DNA from: Acidobacteriota bacterium
GTDB lineage: Bacteria; Acidobacteriota; Terriglobia; Bryobacterales; Bryobacteraceae
Length of the DNA: 64,000 nucleotides
Assembly: GCA_017304135.1 (NCBI GenBank)
Contig: JAFLBB010000010.1
Coordinates: forward strand, 26,157-90,156
Reading direction: 5' to 3'
Shown: in pieces, positions 8,617 to 20,174 of the stretch
Position numbering within the stretch: the stretch's first letter is position 1
Layout of the letters: each line of letters opens with the position of its first letter
Notes under the pieces: generated by a model
What the model was told of the DNA's origin: nothing
The model's input: the letters and a program-made list of their open reading frames with translations, nothing else
Databases searched by the model: none
Translations under genes and position numbers: made by a program

Positions 8617-9645
8617 ATGGTCACCATTGCCGTCGACGCCATGGGCGGGGACAACGCCCCGCGCATTGAGGTCGAGGGAGCCATTGCGGCTTCTCAAGCC
8701 TTCGGCGTCAAGATTTTATTGGTGGGCCGTGAGGAGATGGTGCGTCCGGAGTTGGACAAGCATGGCGGGTGGAAGCACCTGCCGATCGAGATTGTCCACG
8801 CCTCGGAAGTGATCACAATGGAGGACTCGGCCGCTAAAGCGGTCCGGTCAAAAAAGGACTCCTCGATCCGCATCGCCAGCCGGCTGGTGCGCGATGGCGT
8901 CGCCGACGGTCTGGTTTCAGCGGGCAACACCGGCGCCGTGATGGCGACGGCGAAGATGGTGCAAGGCATCGTCCATGGCGTGGAGCGGCCGTCGTTGGCC
9001 ACCACGCTGCCCACCAGCACAGGCAACCCGGCGGTGTTGCTGGATGTCGGCGCGAATGTCGATTCCACCCCGCGCATGCTGGCGCAATTTGCCGTGATGG
9101 GCGAGATCTACGCCCGCAACATCCTGCATCTGGCCAATCCGCGCGTGGGGCTGCTCTCCATCGGCGAAGAAGAGCACAAGGGCAACGAACTCACCAAAGC
9201 AGCCACTCCCCTGCTGAAACTGCTGCCGATCAACTTCATTGGGAATGTTGAGGGCCGCGACCTGTATAGAGGAAGTGTTGACGTGGTGGTGTGCGACGGG
9301 TTCACCGGCAACGTGGCGCTGAAGATCAGCGAAGGCGTGGCGGAACTGGTGATGCACTCGCTGCGCGAGTCGCTCACGTCGTCGTTGTTGGGCAAGATTG
9401 GCGCCTATTTGGCCAAGGGCGGATTCCGGAAGTTCAAACGCCGCGTCGACTATTCTGAATATGGCGGCGCGCCGCTGCTTGGCGTCAAGGGCGTCTGCAT
9501 CATCTGCCATGGCTCGTCGAACACCAATGCCATGAAGAACGCCATCCGCGTGGCCGCCGAGTTTGCGCGGGAGAAACTGAATGCCAAAATCGAGGATGAA
9601 CTGCACCGCTCGACCGCTTCCGAACTGGCCGCATCGGCTGAGTAG
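8617..9645 (+). CDS. plsX: Phosphate acyltransferase PlsX
   Basis: A 342-residue cytosolic enzyme that converts acyl-ACP and phosphate to acyl-phosphate for phospholipid synthesis. Family landmarks include the N-terminal [33 protein letters not shown] and the C-terminal [14 protein letters not shown]. It is complete and co-directional with rpmF. Its last 65 bases overlap the start of dsbD in another frame. Confidence 0.97.
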   Translation: MVTIAVDAMGGDNAPRIEVEGAIAASQAFGVKILLVGREEMVRPELDKHGGWKHLPIEIVHASEVITMEDSAAKAVRSKKDSSIRIASRLVRDGVADGLVSAGNTGAVMATAKMVQGIVHGVERPSLATTLPTSTGNPAVLLDVGANVDSTPRMLAQFAVMGEIYARNILHLANPRVGLLSIGEEEHKGNELTKAATPLLKLLPINFIGNVEGRDLYRGSVDVVVCDGFTGNVALKISEGVAELVMHSLRESLTSSLLGKIGAYLAKGGFRKFKRRVDYSEYGGAPLLGVKGVCIICHGSSNTNAMKNAIRVAAEFAREKLNAKIEDELHRSTASELAASAE

Positions 9646-11551
9646 ATCCGCACCCTTCCTGGCCCTCCTGCTGTTCTTCGCCGCCGGCGCCGGCGCTCAA
9701 ACCAAACACCCTGTTTCGTGGCAACTGACGGCTGAGCCGCAGCCTGTGGCCCCGGGGGCAACCGTACTGCTGCAGTTCAAGGCCACGATCGACGAAGGCT
9801 GGCATCTCTATTCGCCCACGACGCCGCCGGGCCCGATTCCGACTGAGTTGAAGCTCGACGACAACGCGGCGGTGGCCTCGTTCACCAATCATCAGCCGGA
9901 GCCGAAGAAGATCTTCGATCCAAATTTCAATAACGAGTCGCAGAGCTTTGAGAAGGAAGTGGTGTTTCTCATCGAAGCCAAACTGGCGGCGACGCTGCCG
10001 GAGACGCTGGAGCTTGCGGCCTCAAGCCGCTATCAGGTTTGTTCGGACACGACATGCCTGCGCCCGGTGAGGCGCACGGCGACCTTAGCGTTGAGCACGA
10101 AGCCCGTGGCCGGTGCGACGGCGCGCAGCATTCCGGCGGGCTACTCGGCAGTGCCCGCGCCTGGGGGCGCACCGCCCGCGGCGACATCGACCGGACCCGC
10201 CCCCACCAGCGCACCGCCGCAAAGCATGCTCGGCTTTCTCGCCGTGGCCTTCGGCTTTGGCATCGCCTCCATCTTCACGCCGTGTGTGTTTCCGATGATC
10301 CCGTTCACGGTGTCGGCGTTTCTCGGTGGGGGCAGCCTTGTGCCAGGACCTGGGCAACCGGCTCCGCCACCAACGTCGAGCCCACTGGTGAAGGCGCTCG
10401 TCTTCTGCCTTGGTATCATCCTCATCTTCACGGCGCTGGGCATTGGGGCCACTGCCGCGCTGGGACCGTTCGGCGTGGTGCAGATCGGTTCGAGCCCGTG
10501 GGTGAACGGGTTCATCACGCTGGTCTTTGTCGCGTTCGGACTGAGCCTGCTAGGAGCGTTTGAAATCACGCTGCCGTCGGGACTGGTGAACCGCATGAAC
10601 AATGCCTCGCAGGGCGCGGGTCTGCTGCCGATGCTGCTGATGGGCCTCACCTTTGCGCTGACCTCGTTTGCCTGTGTCGGCCCGTTCATGGGGACGCTGC
10701 TGGCGGCCTCGGTGCAAGGCGATAAGCTGCAGCCGGCGCTGGGCATGCTGAGCTTCGCCACCGGGCTGGCCTCGCCGTTCTTCTTCCTGGCCCTGTTTCC
10801 CGGCTATCTGAAGAACCTGCCGCGTTCGGGCGGATGGCTGGTGCGGGTGAAAGTGGTGATGGGCTTTCTCGTGCTGGCCGCGGCGGTGAAGTACATCTCC
10901 ACGGTCGATGTCGTGCTGCACTGGGACCTCTTCACGCGGGAACGTGTGCTTGCCTCGTGGATGGTGTTGCTGGCGATGCCTGGGCTTTATTTGTTGGGCT
11001 TCCTGCGCATGGAGGGCATCAAGGCCGAGGAAACGGTGGGCGTTTCCCGCTCGTTGATTGGCGCGCTGTTCCTGATCCTCAGCGTGAGCCTGTTGCCGGG
11101 TATGTTCGGCGCGCCGTTGGGTGAGTTGGACGCCTTCCTGCCCAGCGCGAAATCGACGCCGTTTGCTGGCTCCGCCTCCGGCCCGAAGCTCGATTGGATG
11201 AAGGACGACTACGCGGGCGCGCTGGCCCGTGCCAAGGCCGAGAATAAGCCGCTGTTTGTGAACTTCACCGGCTATGCGTGCACGAACTGCAAGTGGATGA
11301 AGTCGAATATGTTCACTAAGCCGGAGATCGCCGCCGAACTGGCCAAGTATGTGCTGGTGGAACTCTACACCGACGGCACCGACGCGGCCAGCGAAACCAA
11401 CCGCAATTTGCAGGAAGGCCGCTACCAGACGGTCTCCATTCCGCACTATGTCGTGCTTGACGGCAATGAGGCCGTGCGCGCCAGCCAGGTGGGGCTGACG
11501 AAAGATACGCAGGCATTCAAAGCCTTCCTCACGAAAGGTCTCGGTTCATGA
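9581..11551 (+). CDS. dsbD: Thiol:disulfide interchange protein DsbD
   Basis: A 656-residue membrane reductase that carries electrons from cytosolic thioredoxin to the periplasm. After a signal sequence comes the DsbD-alpha domain (cysteine pair CSDTTC, about residue 155), then an eight-helix CcdA-like core with [13 protein letters not shown] and [11 protein letters not shown], and a C-terminal thioredoxin domain with the pair ACTNCKWM. The only ATG codons in frame (9581, 9599) lie inside plsX. 9581 has GGGAGA seven bases upstream and is preferred. Its stop overlaps the M28 peptidase start (ATGA). Confidence 0.93.
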   Translation: MPKSRMNCTARPLPNWPHRLSRSAPFLALLLFFAAGAGAQTKHPVSWQLTAEPQPVAPGATVLLQFKATIDEGWHLYSPTTPPGPIPTELKLDDNAAVASFTNHQPEPKKIFDPNFNNESQSFEKEVVFLIEAKLAATLPETLELAASSRYQVCSDTTCLRPVRRTATLALSTKPVAGATARSIPAGYSAVPAPGGAPPAATSTGPAPTSAPPQSMLGFLAVAFGFGIASIFTPCVFPMIPFTVSAFLGGGSLVPGPGQPAPPPTSSPLVKALVFCLGIILIFTALGIGATAALGPFGVVQIGSSPWVNGFITLVFVAFGLSLLGAFEITLPSGLVNRMNNASQGAGLLPMLLMGLTFALTSFACVGPFMGTLLAASVQGDKLQPALGMLSFATGLASPFFFLALFPGYLKNLPRSGGWLVRVKVVMGFLVLAAAVKYISTVDVVLHWDLFTRERVLASWMVLLAMPGLYLLGFLRMEGIKAEETVGVSRSLIGALFLILSVSLLPGMFGAPLGELDAFLPSAKSTPFAGSASGPKLDWMKDDYAGALARAKAENKPLFVNFTGYACTNCKWMKSNMFTKPEIAAELAKYVLVELYTDGTDAASETNRNLQEGRYQTVSIPHYVVLDGNEAVRASQVGLTKDTQAFKAFLTKGLGS

Positions 11552-13581
11552 CGTTTCCCGCACGCGCCGCACTGGCGGCTGCACTCGCCCTTCCTCTGTT
11601 TGCGCAAGCCCCCGCTCCGCTACGCGGCTATCCGGCGGCGCGCGTCACCGAACAACATGCGCTCGAAGCCAAGGCCCGCGCCCTGCCTGACCCGGTGCGC
11701 GCGCGCCAATACCTGGAAGCGATGGCCGCCGACCCGCACCACGCGGGTTCGGAGGCATCAAAGAAGGTTGCGCAGTACGCGGCGAACCTGATGCGCTCGT
11801 GGGGGCTGGAGACGCGTATCGAAGAGTTTGAAGCGCTGCTTCCCTACCCCACTTCGCGGCGGCTGGAGTTGCTTGGCCCGGCGCCTTACACGGCGCGGCT
11901 GTTTGAGCCCTTTCTCAAAGACGACCCCGATTCGACCGACACCAACCAACTGCCCACTTACAACGCTTACTCAGCGACGGGCGACGTGACGAGTGAACTT
12001 GTCTATGTCAACTTCGGCATTCCGGCCGATTATGAGCAGTTGAACAAGCTCGGCATCAGCGTGAAAGGCAAGATCGTAATTGCCCGCTACGGCCGTTCCT
12101 GGCGCGGCACGAAAGCCAAGACGGCGCAGGAGAACGGGGCGATTGGGTGCATCATTTATTCCGACCCGCACGAGGACGGCTACTTCCAGGGCGACGCTTT
12201 CCCGAAGGGCCCGTGGCGTCCGGCTGAGAGCGCGCAGCGCGGCAGCATCATGGACATGCCGGTGTATGTGGGCGATCCGCTGTCGCCGGGGTGGGCCAGC
12301 GAGAAGGGCGCGCGCAAGCTCGACCGTGCCGAGGCGGCGACGATCATGAAGATCCCGGTGCTGCCCATCAGCTACGCCGACGCACGGCCGTTTCTCGAAG
12401 CCTTGCAAGGTCCGGTGGCTCCGGTGGAGTGGCGCGGCGCGCTGCCGCTCACCTATCACATTGGGCCGAGCGCGGCGCGGGTGCGGCTGGCGGTGGATTT
12501 CGATTGGACGACGAAGCCGCTCTACAACGTAATCGCCACCATTGCCGGCTCGGAGCGGCCGGATGAATGGGTGATCTACGGCAACCATCACGACGCCTGG
12601 GTGAACGGCGCGGCCGATCCGGTAAGCGGCGCGGCGGCGCTGCTGGAGACGGCGCGCTCGCTGGGCGAACTGGTGAAGACGGGCTGGAAACCGAAGCGCA
12701 CGATCAAGCTGGCGCTGTGGGATGGCGAGGAGTTTGGACTGCTCGGTTCCACGGAATGGGTGGAGAAGCATCGCGACGAGCTAAAGAAGAAGACCGCGCT
12801 CTACATCAACACGGACGCCAATACGGGCGGCCGGTTTGGCGTGGGCGGGTCAGGCACGCTGGAGGCGTTTTTCGCCGAGGTGATGCGCGACGCGCTGGAG
12901 GCCAAGGACCGGCCGGAGAAGAGCGAACTAGGCCCGCTGGGCGCGGGCTCCGACTATGTCGCCTTCGTGCATCACGCCGGCATTGCGAGCCTGAACATGG
13001 GCTTTGGCGGGGCGGGCGGCTCGGGCACGTATCACTCCATCTACGATTCGACGGCCTGGTTCCTGGCGCACATGGATAAGGACTTTGTCGCTTCGCGCAA
13101 GCTGAGCCAGGTGACGGCGACGGCGCTGCTGCGGGCGAGCGAATCGCCGGTTGTGCCAGTAGGCTTCGCGGCCGTGGAGCGCAATGTGCGGCAGTGGATC
13201 ACGGGAGCCAAGGACAAGCTGGACATTGCGCCGGTGATTGCGGAGCTCGACAAGCTGGCGCCGCTGGCGGCTGCTTATGAGAAGGCTCTGGCGGCGAACT
13301 CGAATCTGAGCGGGGCGAAGCTGGCCCGCTTGAACGCGCTGCTGATCGGCGCCGAGCAGGCGCTGACGCGGCCGCGCGGATTGCCGCAGCGCGAGTGGTA
13401 CAAGAACCAGATGTCGGCGCCAGGGCTTTACACCGGCTATGGTTCGGTGACGCTGCCGGCGGTGAACGAATCGCTGCAACTGGGCCGCATGAATGAAGCC
13501 CAGGCGGGCATTGCCGAGCTCACGGCGTCGCTGGCGGCCTTCCGCTCGGTGGCGCAACAGGCGGTTGAACTGCTGCTGTAG
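11548..13581 (+). CDS. Secreted M28 zinc peptidase, glutamate carboxypeptidase II-like
   Basis: A 677-residue protein with a signal peptide ending near the alanine-rich QAPAPLRGY. It has a PA domain (about 120-290), an M28 dizinc peptidase core and a C-terminal transferrin-receptor-like dimerisation domain. Zinc ligands are visible in GNHHDAWVNGAADPVSGAA, in WDGEEFGLLGS (catalytic Glu) and INTDAN. It resembles N-acetylated alpha-linked acidic dipeptidase. It is translationally coupled to dsbD by a four-base overlap. Confidence 0.93.
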   Translation: MTFPARAALAAALALPLFAQAPAPLRGYPAARVTEQHALEAKARALPDPVRARQYLEAMAADPHHAGSEASKKVAQYAANLMRSWGLETRIEEFEALLPYPTSRRLELLGPAPYTARLFEPFLKDDPDSTDTNQLPTYNAYSATGDVTSELVYVNFGIPADYEQLNKLGISVKGKIVIARYGRSWRGTKAKTAQENGAIGCIIYSDPHEDGYFQGDAFPKGPWRPAESAQRGSIMDMPVYVGDPLSPGWASEKGARKLDRAEAATIMKIPVLPISYADARPFLEALQGPVAPVEWRGALPLTYHIGPSAARVRLAVDFDWTTKPLYNVIATIAGSERPDEWVIYGNHHDAWVNGAADPVSGAAALLETARSLGELVKTGWKPKRTIKLALWDGEEFGLLGSTEWVEKHRDELKKKTALYINTDANTGGRFGVGGSGTLEAFFAEVMRDALEAKDRPEKSELGPLGAGSDYVAFVHHAGIASLNMGFGGAGGSGTYHSIYDSTAWFLAHMDKDFVASRKLSQVTATALLRASESPVVPVGFAAVERNVRQWITGAKDKLDIAPVIAELDKLAPLAAAYEKALAANSNLSGAKLARLNALLIGAEQALTRPRGLPQREWYKNQMSAPGLYTGYGSVTLPAVNESLQLGRMNEAQAGIAELTASLAAFRSVAQQAVELLL

Positions 13582-13619
13582 GCGGGTGGGGACGCGCGCG
13601 GCGCGTTACCATCGCAGGT

Positions 13620-14741
13620 ATGGACCGCGCAGATATCGACCGCCGCTGTTTCTTCGGTGCGATGGCGGGAGCCGCCGGGGCTGCCTTGGCCGCGCCCCAC
13701 GCCGCATCGGCCGCGCCCAACGCCCCCATCGCGCGCCCAATGCGCCTCTTCCTGCGCCACACCTGGACGACCACGATGTCGTCCAGCGATTACCGCGACA
13801 CGATCCTCTACACGCTGCATCATGGCGGCGTTGAGGCACACGGCGAGGGCGCGCCCATTATTCGCTATCACGAGTCGGCTGAGAGCGGCTGCGAGGCCAT
13901 CAACACGAAGCTTGGCCAGAACTTCTTTCTCGACTTTCCGCCCGAGCAATTCGACAAAACACTGCGCGAGGTGAACCGGCGCATTCCCGGCGAATGGGCG
14001 GCCAAGGCCGCCGTGGCCGCCGCCGTGCTGGATTGGAACGGCAAGCGGCTTGGCGTGCCTGTGTACCGCCTCTTCGGGCTTGACCCCACCGAGGGCCCGC
14101 TGACCACTTTCTCCATCGGCATCGACACGCCGGAGAAGACGCGCGAGAAGGTGCGCGAGGCGGCGCCATATCCGGTGTTGAAGATCAAGGTTGGGCTCGA
14201 CAGCGACGAAGCCACGATCAACGCCGTGCGCGCCGAAACGAAAAAGCCGCTGCGCGTGGACGCCAACGAGGGCTGGAAGACAAAGGAAGAAGCGCTCGAA
14301 AAGATCCAATGGCTGGAGACGCAGGGCGTGGAGTTGATCGAGCAGCCGCTGCCGGCGGCGCAACTGGCCGATATGGACTGGCTGCGGCAACGTGTGAAGA
14401 TCCCCGTCTTCGCCGACGAAGCCTGTTTGCAGGCGGCCGATGTGGCTAAGCTCGCGCCCTATTGCGACGGCGTGAACATCAAGCTCGACAAGTGCGGCGG
14501 CGTTCTGGAGGCGTACCGCATGATCCAGACGGCGCGCACGCTGGGGCTGAAGGTGATGGCCGGCTGCATGGTGTCGAGTTCGCTGGCCATCACCGCGGCC
14601 GCGCAACTTGCTCCGCTGCTTGACTACGCCGACCTGGACGGCAACCTGCTGCTGCGCGAGGACCCGTTCACGGGCGTGAAGGTGGTGGATGGCCGGCTTG
14701 TGCTGCCGGACAAACCGGGGCTGGGAGTCAGCAAGGCATGA
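13620..14741 (+). CDS. Enolase-superfamily dipeptide epimerase, exported
   Basis: A 373-residue member of the muconate-lactonising/L-Ala-D/L-Glu epimerase group. The KxK motif is VLKIKVG; metal ligands appear as VDANEGW, ELIEQPLP and FADEAC; the second catalytic lysine is in NIKLDKCGG. The C-terminal DLDGNLLL is characteristic of dipeptide epimerases. A Tat-like signal (DRRCFFGAMAGAAG) is unusual, since the E. coli enzyme YcjG is cytosolic. It may act on peptidoglycan-derived dipeptides in the periplasm beside the M28 peptidase (inference). Confidence 0.88.
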   Translation: MDRADIDRRCFFGAMAGAAGAALAAPHAASAAPNAPIARPMRLFLRHTWTTTMSSSDYRDTILYTLHHGGVEAHGEGAPIIRYHESAESGCEAINTKLGQNFFLDFPPEQFDKTLREVNRRIPGEWAAKAAVAAAVLDWNGKRLGVPVYRLFGLDPTEGPLTTFSIGIDTPEKTREKVREAAPYPVLKIKVGLDSDEATINAVRAETKKPLRVDANEGWKTKEEALEKIQWLETQGVELIEQPLPAAQLADMDWLRQRVKIPVFADEACLQAADVAKLAPYCDGVNIKLDKCGGVLEAYRMIQTARTLGLKVMAGCMVSSSLAITAAAQLAPLLDYADLDGNLLLREDPFTGVKVVDGRLVLPDKPGLGVSKA

Positions 14742-15202
14742 GGCGCCGGCTGCCGTTGCTCGCCGCTCTGGTTGCGTTGGCCGCGCTGGCTCTGCCGTTG
14801 GGGGCCGAGTTCCATCGCATCCGCATCACCTACACGCCGACGGGGTGCGTCGATTGCCCGCGTTCGCTGGAGGGGCGGTTGAAGAAGACGCGCGGGGTGG
14901 AAGAGGTGAAGCTCGATCCCGAAGGTGAGGTGGTCATTCGGCTGGCGCCGGGCAACCGGGAGCGGCTGGAGTTGATCCGCGACTTCATTGAGCAGGGCGG
15001 CGAGCGCATCCAGACGATCGAAGTGGAGGCCAGCGGGGCGTTGGAACGCGAGGGGGAGGACTTTGTGTTCGTGCTCGCCGGGCTGGAGACGCGCTATCCG
15101 GTGATTGGCGCGAAAGCACCCGCCGCGAGGGTGCGCATCCAGGCTCACACAAGCAGCGCCCGTCCGCTTGCGTTTACCATCGACAGGACCGCCGCCGAAT
15201 AA
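14738..15202 (+). CDS. Exported protein with heavy-metal-associated-like domain
   Basis: A 154-residue protein with a clear signal peptide (residues 1-22). It is followed by an HMA-like ferredoxin fold with CxxC at Cys37 and Cys40 (TGCVDCPRSLEGRL), then the KTRGVEEVKLD strand typical of metallochaperones. The C-terminal half is unrecognised. The start overlaps the epimerase stop (ATGA) and the stop abuts dnaG (TAAATG). It may bind copper or another soft metal in the periplasm. Confidence 0.72.
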   Translation: MRRRLPLLAALVALAALALPLGAEFHRIRITYTPTGCVDCPRSLEGRLKKTRGVEEVKLDPEGEVVIRLAPGNRERLELIRDFIEQGGERIQTIEVEASGALEREGEDFVFVLAGLETRYPVIGAKAPAARVRIQAHTSSARPLAFTIDRTAAE

Positions 15203-16936
15203 ATGGACTTTGCCAGCCAGTTGAAAGCCTCGATCGACATTGTTCGTGTCGTGGGTGAATACGTGCGGCTGCAGAAGGCGGGCCCGAATTCGTATAAAGG
15301 CCTGTGCCCGTTTCACACGGAGAAGACACCCTCGTTCCACGTGCGGCCGACGCACCAGTGGTTCCACTGCTTCGGGTGCGGCAAGAAGGGCTCGGCGATC
15401 GACTTCGTGATGGAGATCGAAGCGTTGAGCTTTTGGGAAGCTTGCGTGCAGTTGGCTGAGCGCTACGGCATCCCGCTGCCCAAGCGCAATGAGCCGTCGG
15501 ACGCCGAGACGAAGAAGCGGGCCGGAGCGTATGAGGCGCAGGAGATCGCGCAAAAGGCCTACCGCGCGGCGTATCAGTCGCAGGCGGGAGAACAGGCACG
15601 GGCGTATGTGGCGCGGCGCGGCGTGAGCGCAGAATTGCAGGAGGAGTTCGGGCTGGGCTACGCGGCGGGGAATAACCTCATCACGCGGGCGCTGGAGAAA
15701 GCCGGCTTTTCGCCGCAGCAGATGGAGGACAGCGGCCTGGCGCTGCCCAGCCAGCATGGCCCGGGGTTCTATGACCGTTTCCGCAACCGCCTCATGTTTC
15801 CGCTGCACAGCGAGACTGGCAAGCTGATCGCCTTTGCCGGACGCGCGCTGGCCGAGGGCGATGAGCCGAAGTACATGAACTCGCCGGAGACGGCCATCTA
15901 CCGCAAGAGCTCTGTGCTCTACAACCTCCACCGGGCGCGGAAGCCGATTCGCGATAAGGGGTACTCGATCCTCGTCGAGGGTTACATGGATGTCATCGGG
16001 TTGCATGGGGCGGGCTTTCAGAACGCGATTGCCCCATGTGGCACGGCGTTCACGACGAGCCAGGTGCAGATGCTGCACAGGCATTCGGAAAACGTGGTGG
16101 TGAACTTCGATCCGGACAAAGCCGGCATCGCCGCCGCCGAACGGGCCATCCAACTGCTGCTGGATGAGAGCATGCGTATCAAGGTGCTGGAGTTGGAGGG
16201 TGGTCTGGACCCGGATGAGTTTGTGAACGCGAATGGCGCGGAGGCGTATGTGGAGGCGATCCGCCGCGCGCCGCGGTACTTCCACTGGCTGGCCGGGCGG
16301 GCGCGTTCGAAGTTCGATATGACTTCGGGCGAAGGCCGCATGGCGGGGCTGCAGTTTTTGATTCCCGCCATCCAGCGCATCCCCGACAAGCTGGAGCGCG
16401 CCGCCATCGCCGAGGACGTGGCCGCCTATCTCGGTGTCGACCGTTCGCTGGTGCTGGACCAGTTCCGCAAGATGGCCGTTTCGCGCGCCACGCCGGCGCC
16501 GCCGCCACCGCCGGAAGCGGGCATTCCGGCCAATGAACGTCTGCTGCTGCGCTGCCTGCTGCGCTCAGCCGAGGTGCGTGACCAATTGTGCGAACGGCTG
16601 GCCGTGCTGGTGGAGGAGCAGCCTCCGCGGGCGGCGGCGATTTTCCGGGCGATTCTGGCCGCCGGAGAGCCGTTGGACTTCGCCGCCGTCGAATCGAGGC
16701 TCTCGGATTCCGACCGCACCCTGCTGACGCGGCTCGCTTTTGCCGATGAGATGGAGCACGAGGATTTGGACCTGAGCCAGGCGCAGGCCTGTTTGTCGCG
16801 TATGGAAGCATCGGGCCAGGAATCGCAGCGCACGCGGTTGAAGCAGCGCATCCGGGAGGCCGAGCGCGAGGGACGGCTGGAGGAGGCCATGGCGTTGATG
16901 GAGGAGTTGAATCGGAGCGCGCGCTCCGCGGGCTGA
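15203..16936 (+). CDS. dnaG: DNA primase DnaG
   Basis: A 577-residue replicative primase. The N-terminal CHC2 zinc finger is visible as CPFHTEKTPSF and CFGCGKKG. The TOPRIM core shows ILVEGYMDVIGLH and NFDPDKAGIAAA. The C-terminal domain that binds DnaB helicase is present but poorly conserved. It starts immediately after the preceding stop and lies upstream of rpoD, recalling the classical dnaG-rpoD arrangement. Confidence 0.97.
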   Translation: MDFASQLKASIDIVRVVGEYVRLQKAGPNSYKGLCPFHTEKTPSFHVRPTHQWFHCFGCGKKGSAIDFVMEIEALSFWEACVQLAERYGIPLPKRNEPSDAETKKRAGAYEAQEIAQKAYRAAYQSQAGEQARAYVARRGVSAELQEEFGLGYAAGNNLITRALEKAGFSPQQMEDSGLALPSQHGPGFYDRFRNRLMFPLHSETGKLIAFAGRALAEGDEPKYMNSPETAIYRKSSVLYNLHRARKPIRDKGYSILVEGYMDVIGLHGAGFQNAIAPCGTAFTTSQVQMLHRHSENVVVNFDPDKAGIAAAERAIQLLLDESMRIKVLELEGGLDPDEFVNANGAEAYVEAIRRAPRYFHWLAGRARSKFDMTSGEGRMAGLQFLIPAIQRIPDKLERAAIAEDVAAYLGVDRSLVLDQFRKMAVSRATPAPPPPPEAGIPANERLLLRCLLRSAEVRDQLCERLAVLVEEQPPRAAAIFRAILAAGEPLDFAAVESRLSDSDRTLLTRLAFADEMEHEDLDLSQAQACLSRMEASGQESQRTRLKQRIREAEREGRLEEAMALMEELNRSARSAG

Positions 16937-17041
16937 CCCCCGCCCGTGCGGCCTCGTGCGGTGTGCTTGAATAGGAAGGAAGGTTTGGGGCGTTGTGATG
17001 AGATCGGTGGAATGCAGAGGTGTTGGGCGGGCCCGTCCATT

Positions 17042-17053
17042 GCTCCTAGGAGC
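17042..17053. repeat. Perfect 12-bp palindrome before rpoD
   Basis: GCTCCTAGGAGC is a perfect palindrome 32 bases before the rpoD start, in the 149-base dnaG-rpoD gap. It could be a regulator site or part of leader structure. No clear -10/-35 pair is seen in the gap. Confidence 0.35.
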
Positions 17054-17085
17054 GGCTGGGCCAAGGCCACGGTAAGGGAACCCTG

Positions 17086-18705
<1,620 letters not shown>

Positions 18706-19392
18706 AGGCGCCGCACCGCCTCCAGGCTGGCCTCGGGCACGAGGTGTTCCCACGGCTTGCCGTCGCGCATGTGCTGGCGGACCTGAGTGGAGCTGACCTC
18801 GTGGAAGTCACCCGAAAGCGCCAGCGGCTCAATGCCGTGGGCGAGGTGGGGAGGAGCCGCGAACTCGCCTTGCCGCGCGGCCACCAGCAGACGGTATTCG
18901 AGCAACTGCTCGGCCATGGGGGGGAGTCCCTCGTACGGCCAGTTCACGATGCGCTCGGCCGCATCGCGTCCGCACAGCAGGCACACCTCGACGCCGGGAA
19001 CGATGCACCGCAGTTCGCGCGCCATGTCGAGAAACAGCCCGCCTTCACTGACGGCCGCGGCGATGGCGCCGCCGACGAGGGGACGCAGCAGGTCGAGCCG
19101 CGCCGCAAGACCGACATCGCCGTAGTCCTTATGCGGGAAGGTCCGCGGCAGCACGGCGATGGCTGCATCGCAGCGGCCGAGCGCCGCCCGCAGCAGCGCC
19201 TCATGGGCCCGCGTGGGGGGATGGAAGGCGGCGGGCAAAAGTGCCACGGCGCGAACGTCCGGCGAAAGTGCGCCGATGATCTCCACACGTTGAAGATAGC
19301 AGGGGCCGGCGCGGGAACGGGCAGCGGCCGTCGCGGAGAAAGGCTTGCGGCGGTCGCCTGTGTTGGCGAGTAGCGCGTAACCACGGGCTCCG

Positions 19393-19421
19393 TTGGGAAC
19401 GCCTGTAAGCCGTGGTATAGT
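19393..19421 (+). promoter_or_regulatory. Sigma-70 promoter of the aldehyde oxidase operon
   Basis: TTGGGA (19393-19398) and TATAGT (19416-19421) are separated by 17 bases, an optimal spacing. They lie about 85 bases before the first oxidase gene in the gap that diverges from the NadD-like gene. Confidence 0.6.
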
Positions 19422-19505
19422 TTCATCGTTACCAGCGTCTTTTCTGAGGAGCATTGAGCCGATTGCTCTGGCAAAACCTCTTTTCAAATGCAAGGAGAGT
19501 GTGGC

Positions 19506-20174
19506 GTGAGTTCTACAACAAAGCCTGACCACGAACTCCAGCCCGCAACCTCGTCCGGCGTGTCGCGCCGCGGTTTTCTGGGAACCGCCAGCGCAACGGC
19601 CGGAGCCGTGGGGAGTGGACTTCTGGAGCAAAGCGCACAAGCCGCCCCGCCCGCAGGGGTGATGGGGCCCGGGGAGACAGAGATCACCCTGACCATCAAC
19701 GGCAAGGCCACGAAGGTGAAGGTCGAGACGCGCACGACGCTGCTCGATGCCTGCCGCGAACGACTGGAGATCACCGGCGCCAAACGTGTGTGCGACCGCG
19801 GCACCTGCGGCGCCTGCACGATGATCGTGAACGGCAAGACGGTATATGGCTGCACCACGCTCGCCGTTGACAATGTCGGCAAGAAGATTGAGACCATCGA
19901 GAACCTGACGGCCGGCGCCAAGCCGCACCCAATCGTTCCCGCGTTTTCCAACAACGATGCCCTGCAGTGCGGCTATTGCACGCCGGGCATGGTGATGGCC
20001 TCCAAGGGCCTGCTGGACCGCACGCCGAACCCAACCTATGACCAGGTGAAAGCTGGACTCGGCGGTAACCTGTGCCGCTGCGGCACCTACGTCGGCATCC
20101 GCAAGGCCGTGCTCGAAGCGGCCAAGGAACTGCGCGCCTCCGGTGGGCGCAAGAGTGGAGGAAGCAATGCCTAA
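19506..20174 (+). CDS. Aldehyde oxidase/xanthine dehydrogenase 2Fe-2S subunit, Tat-exported
   Basis: A 222-residue iron-sulfur subunit like E. coli PaoA (YagT). A twin-arginine signal (SRRGFLGTASA) directs folded export, and partner subunits would travel with it. Two [2Fe-2S] clusters are indicated: a plant-ferredoxin type (CDRGTCGACTMIVNG plus a later Cys) and an alpha-helical type (CGYCTPGM and LCRCGTY). GTG 19506 is preferred over ATG 19488 because AAGGAG lies eight bases before it, whereas the ATG itself overlaps that Shine-Dalgarno sequence. The stop overlaps the next gene. Confidence 0.92.
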   Translation: MSSTTKPDHELQPATSSGVSRRGFLGTASATAGAVGSGLLEQSAQAAPPAGVMGPGETEITLTINGKATKVKVETRTTLLDACRERLEITGAKRVCDRGTCGACTMIVNGKTVYGCTTLAVDNVGKKIETIENLTAGAKPHPIVPAFSNNDALQCGYCTPGMVMASKGLLDRTPNPTYDQVKAGLGGNLCRCGTYVGIRKAVLEAAKELRASGGRKSGGSNA

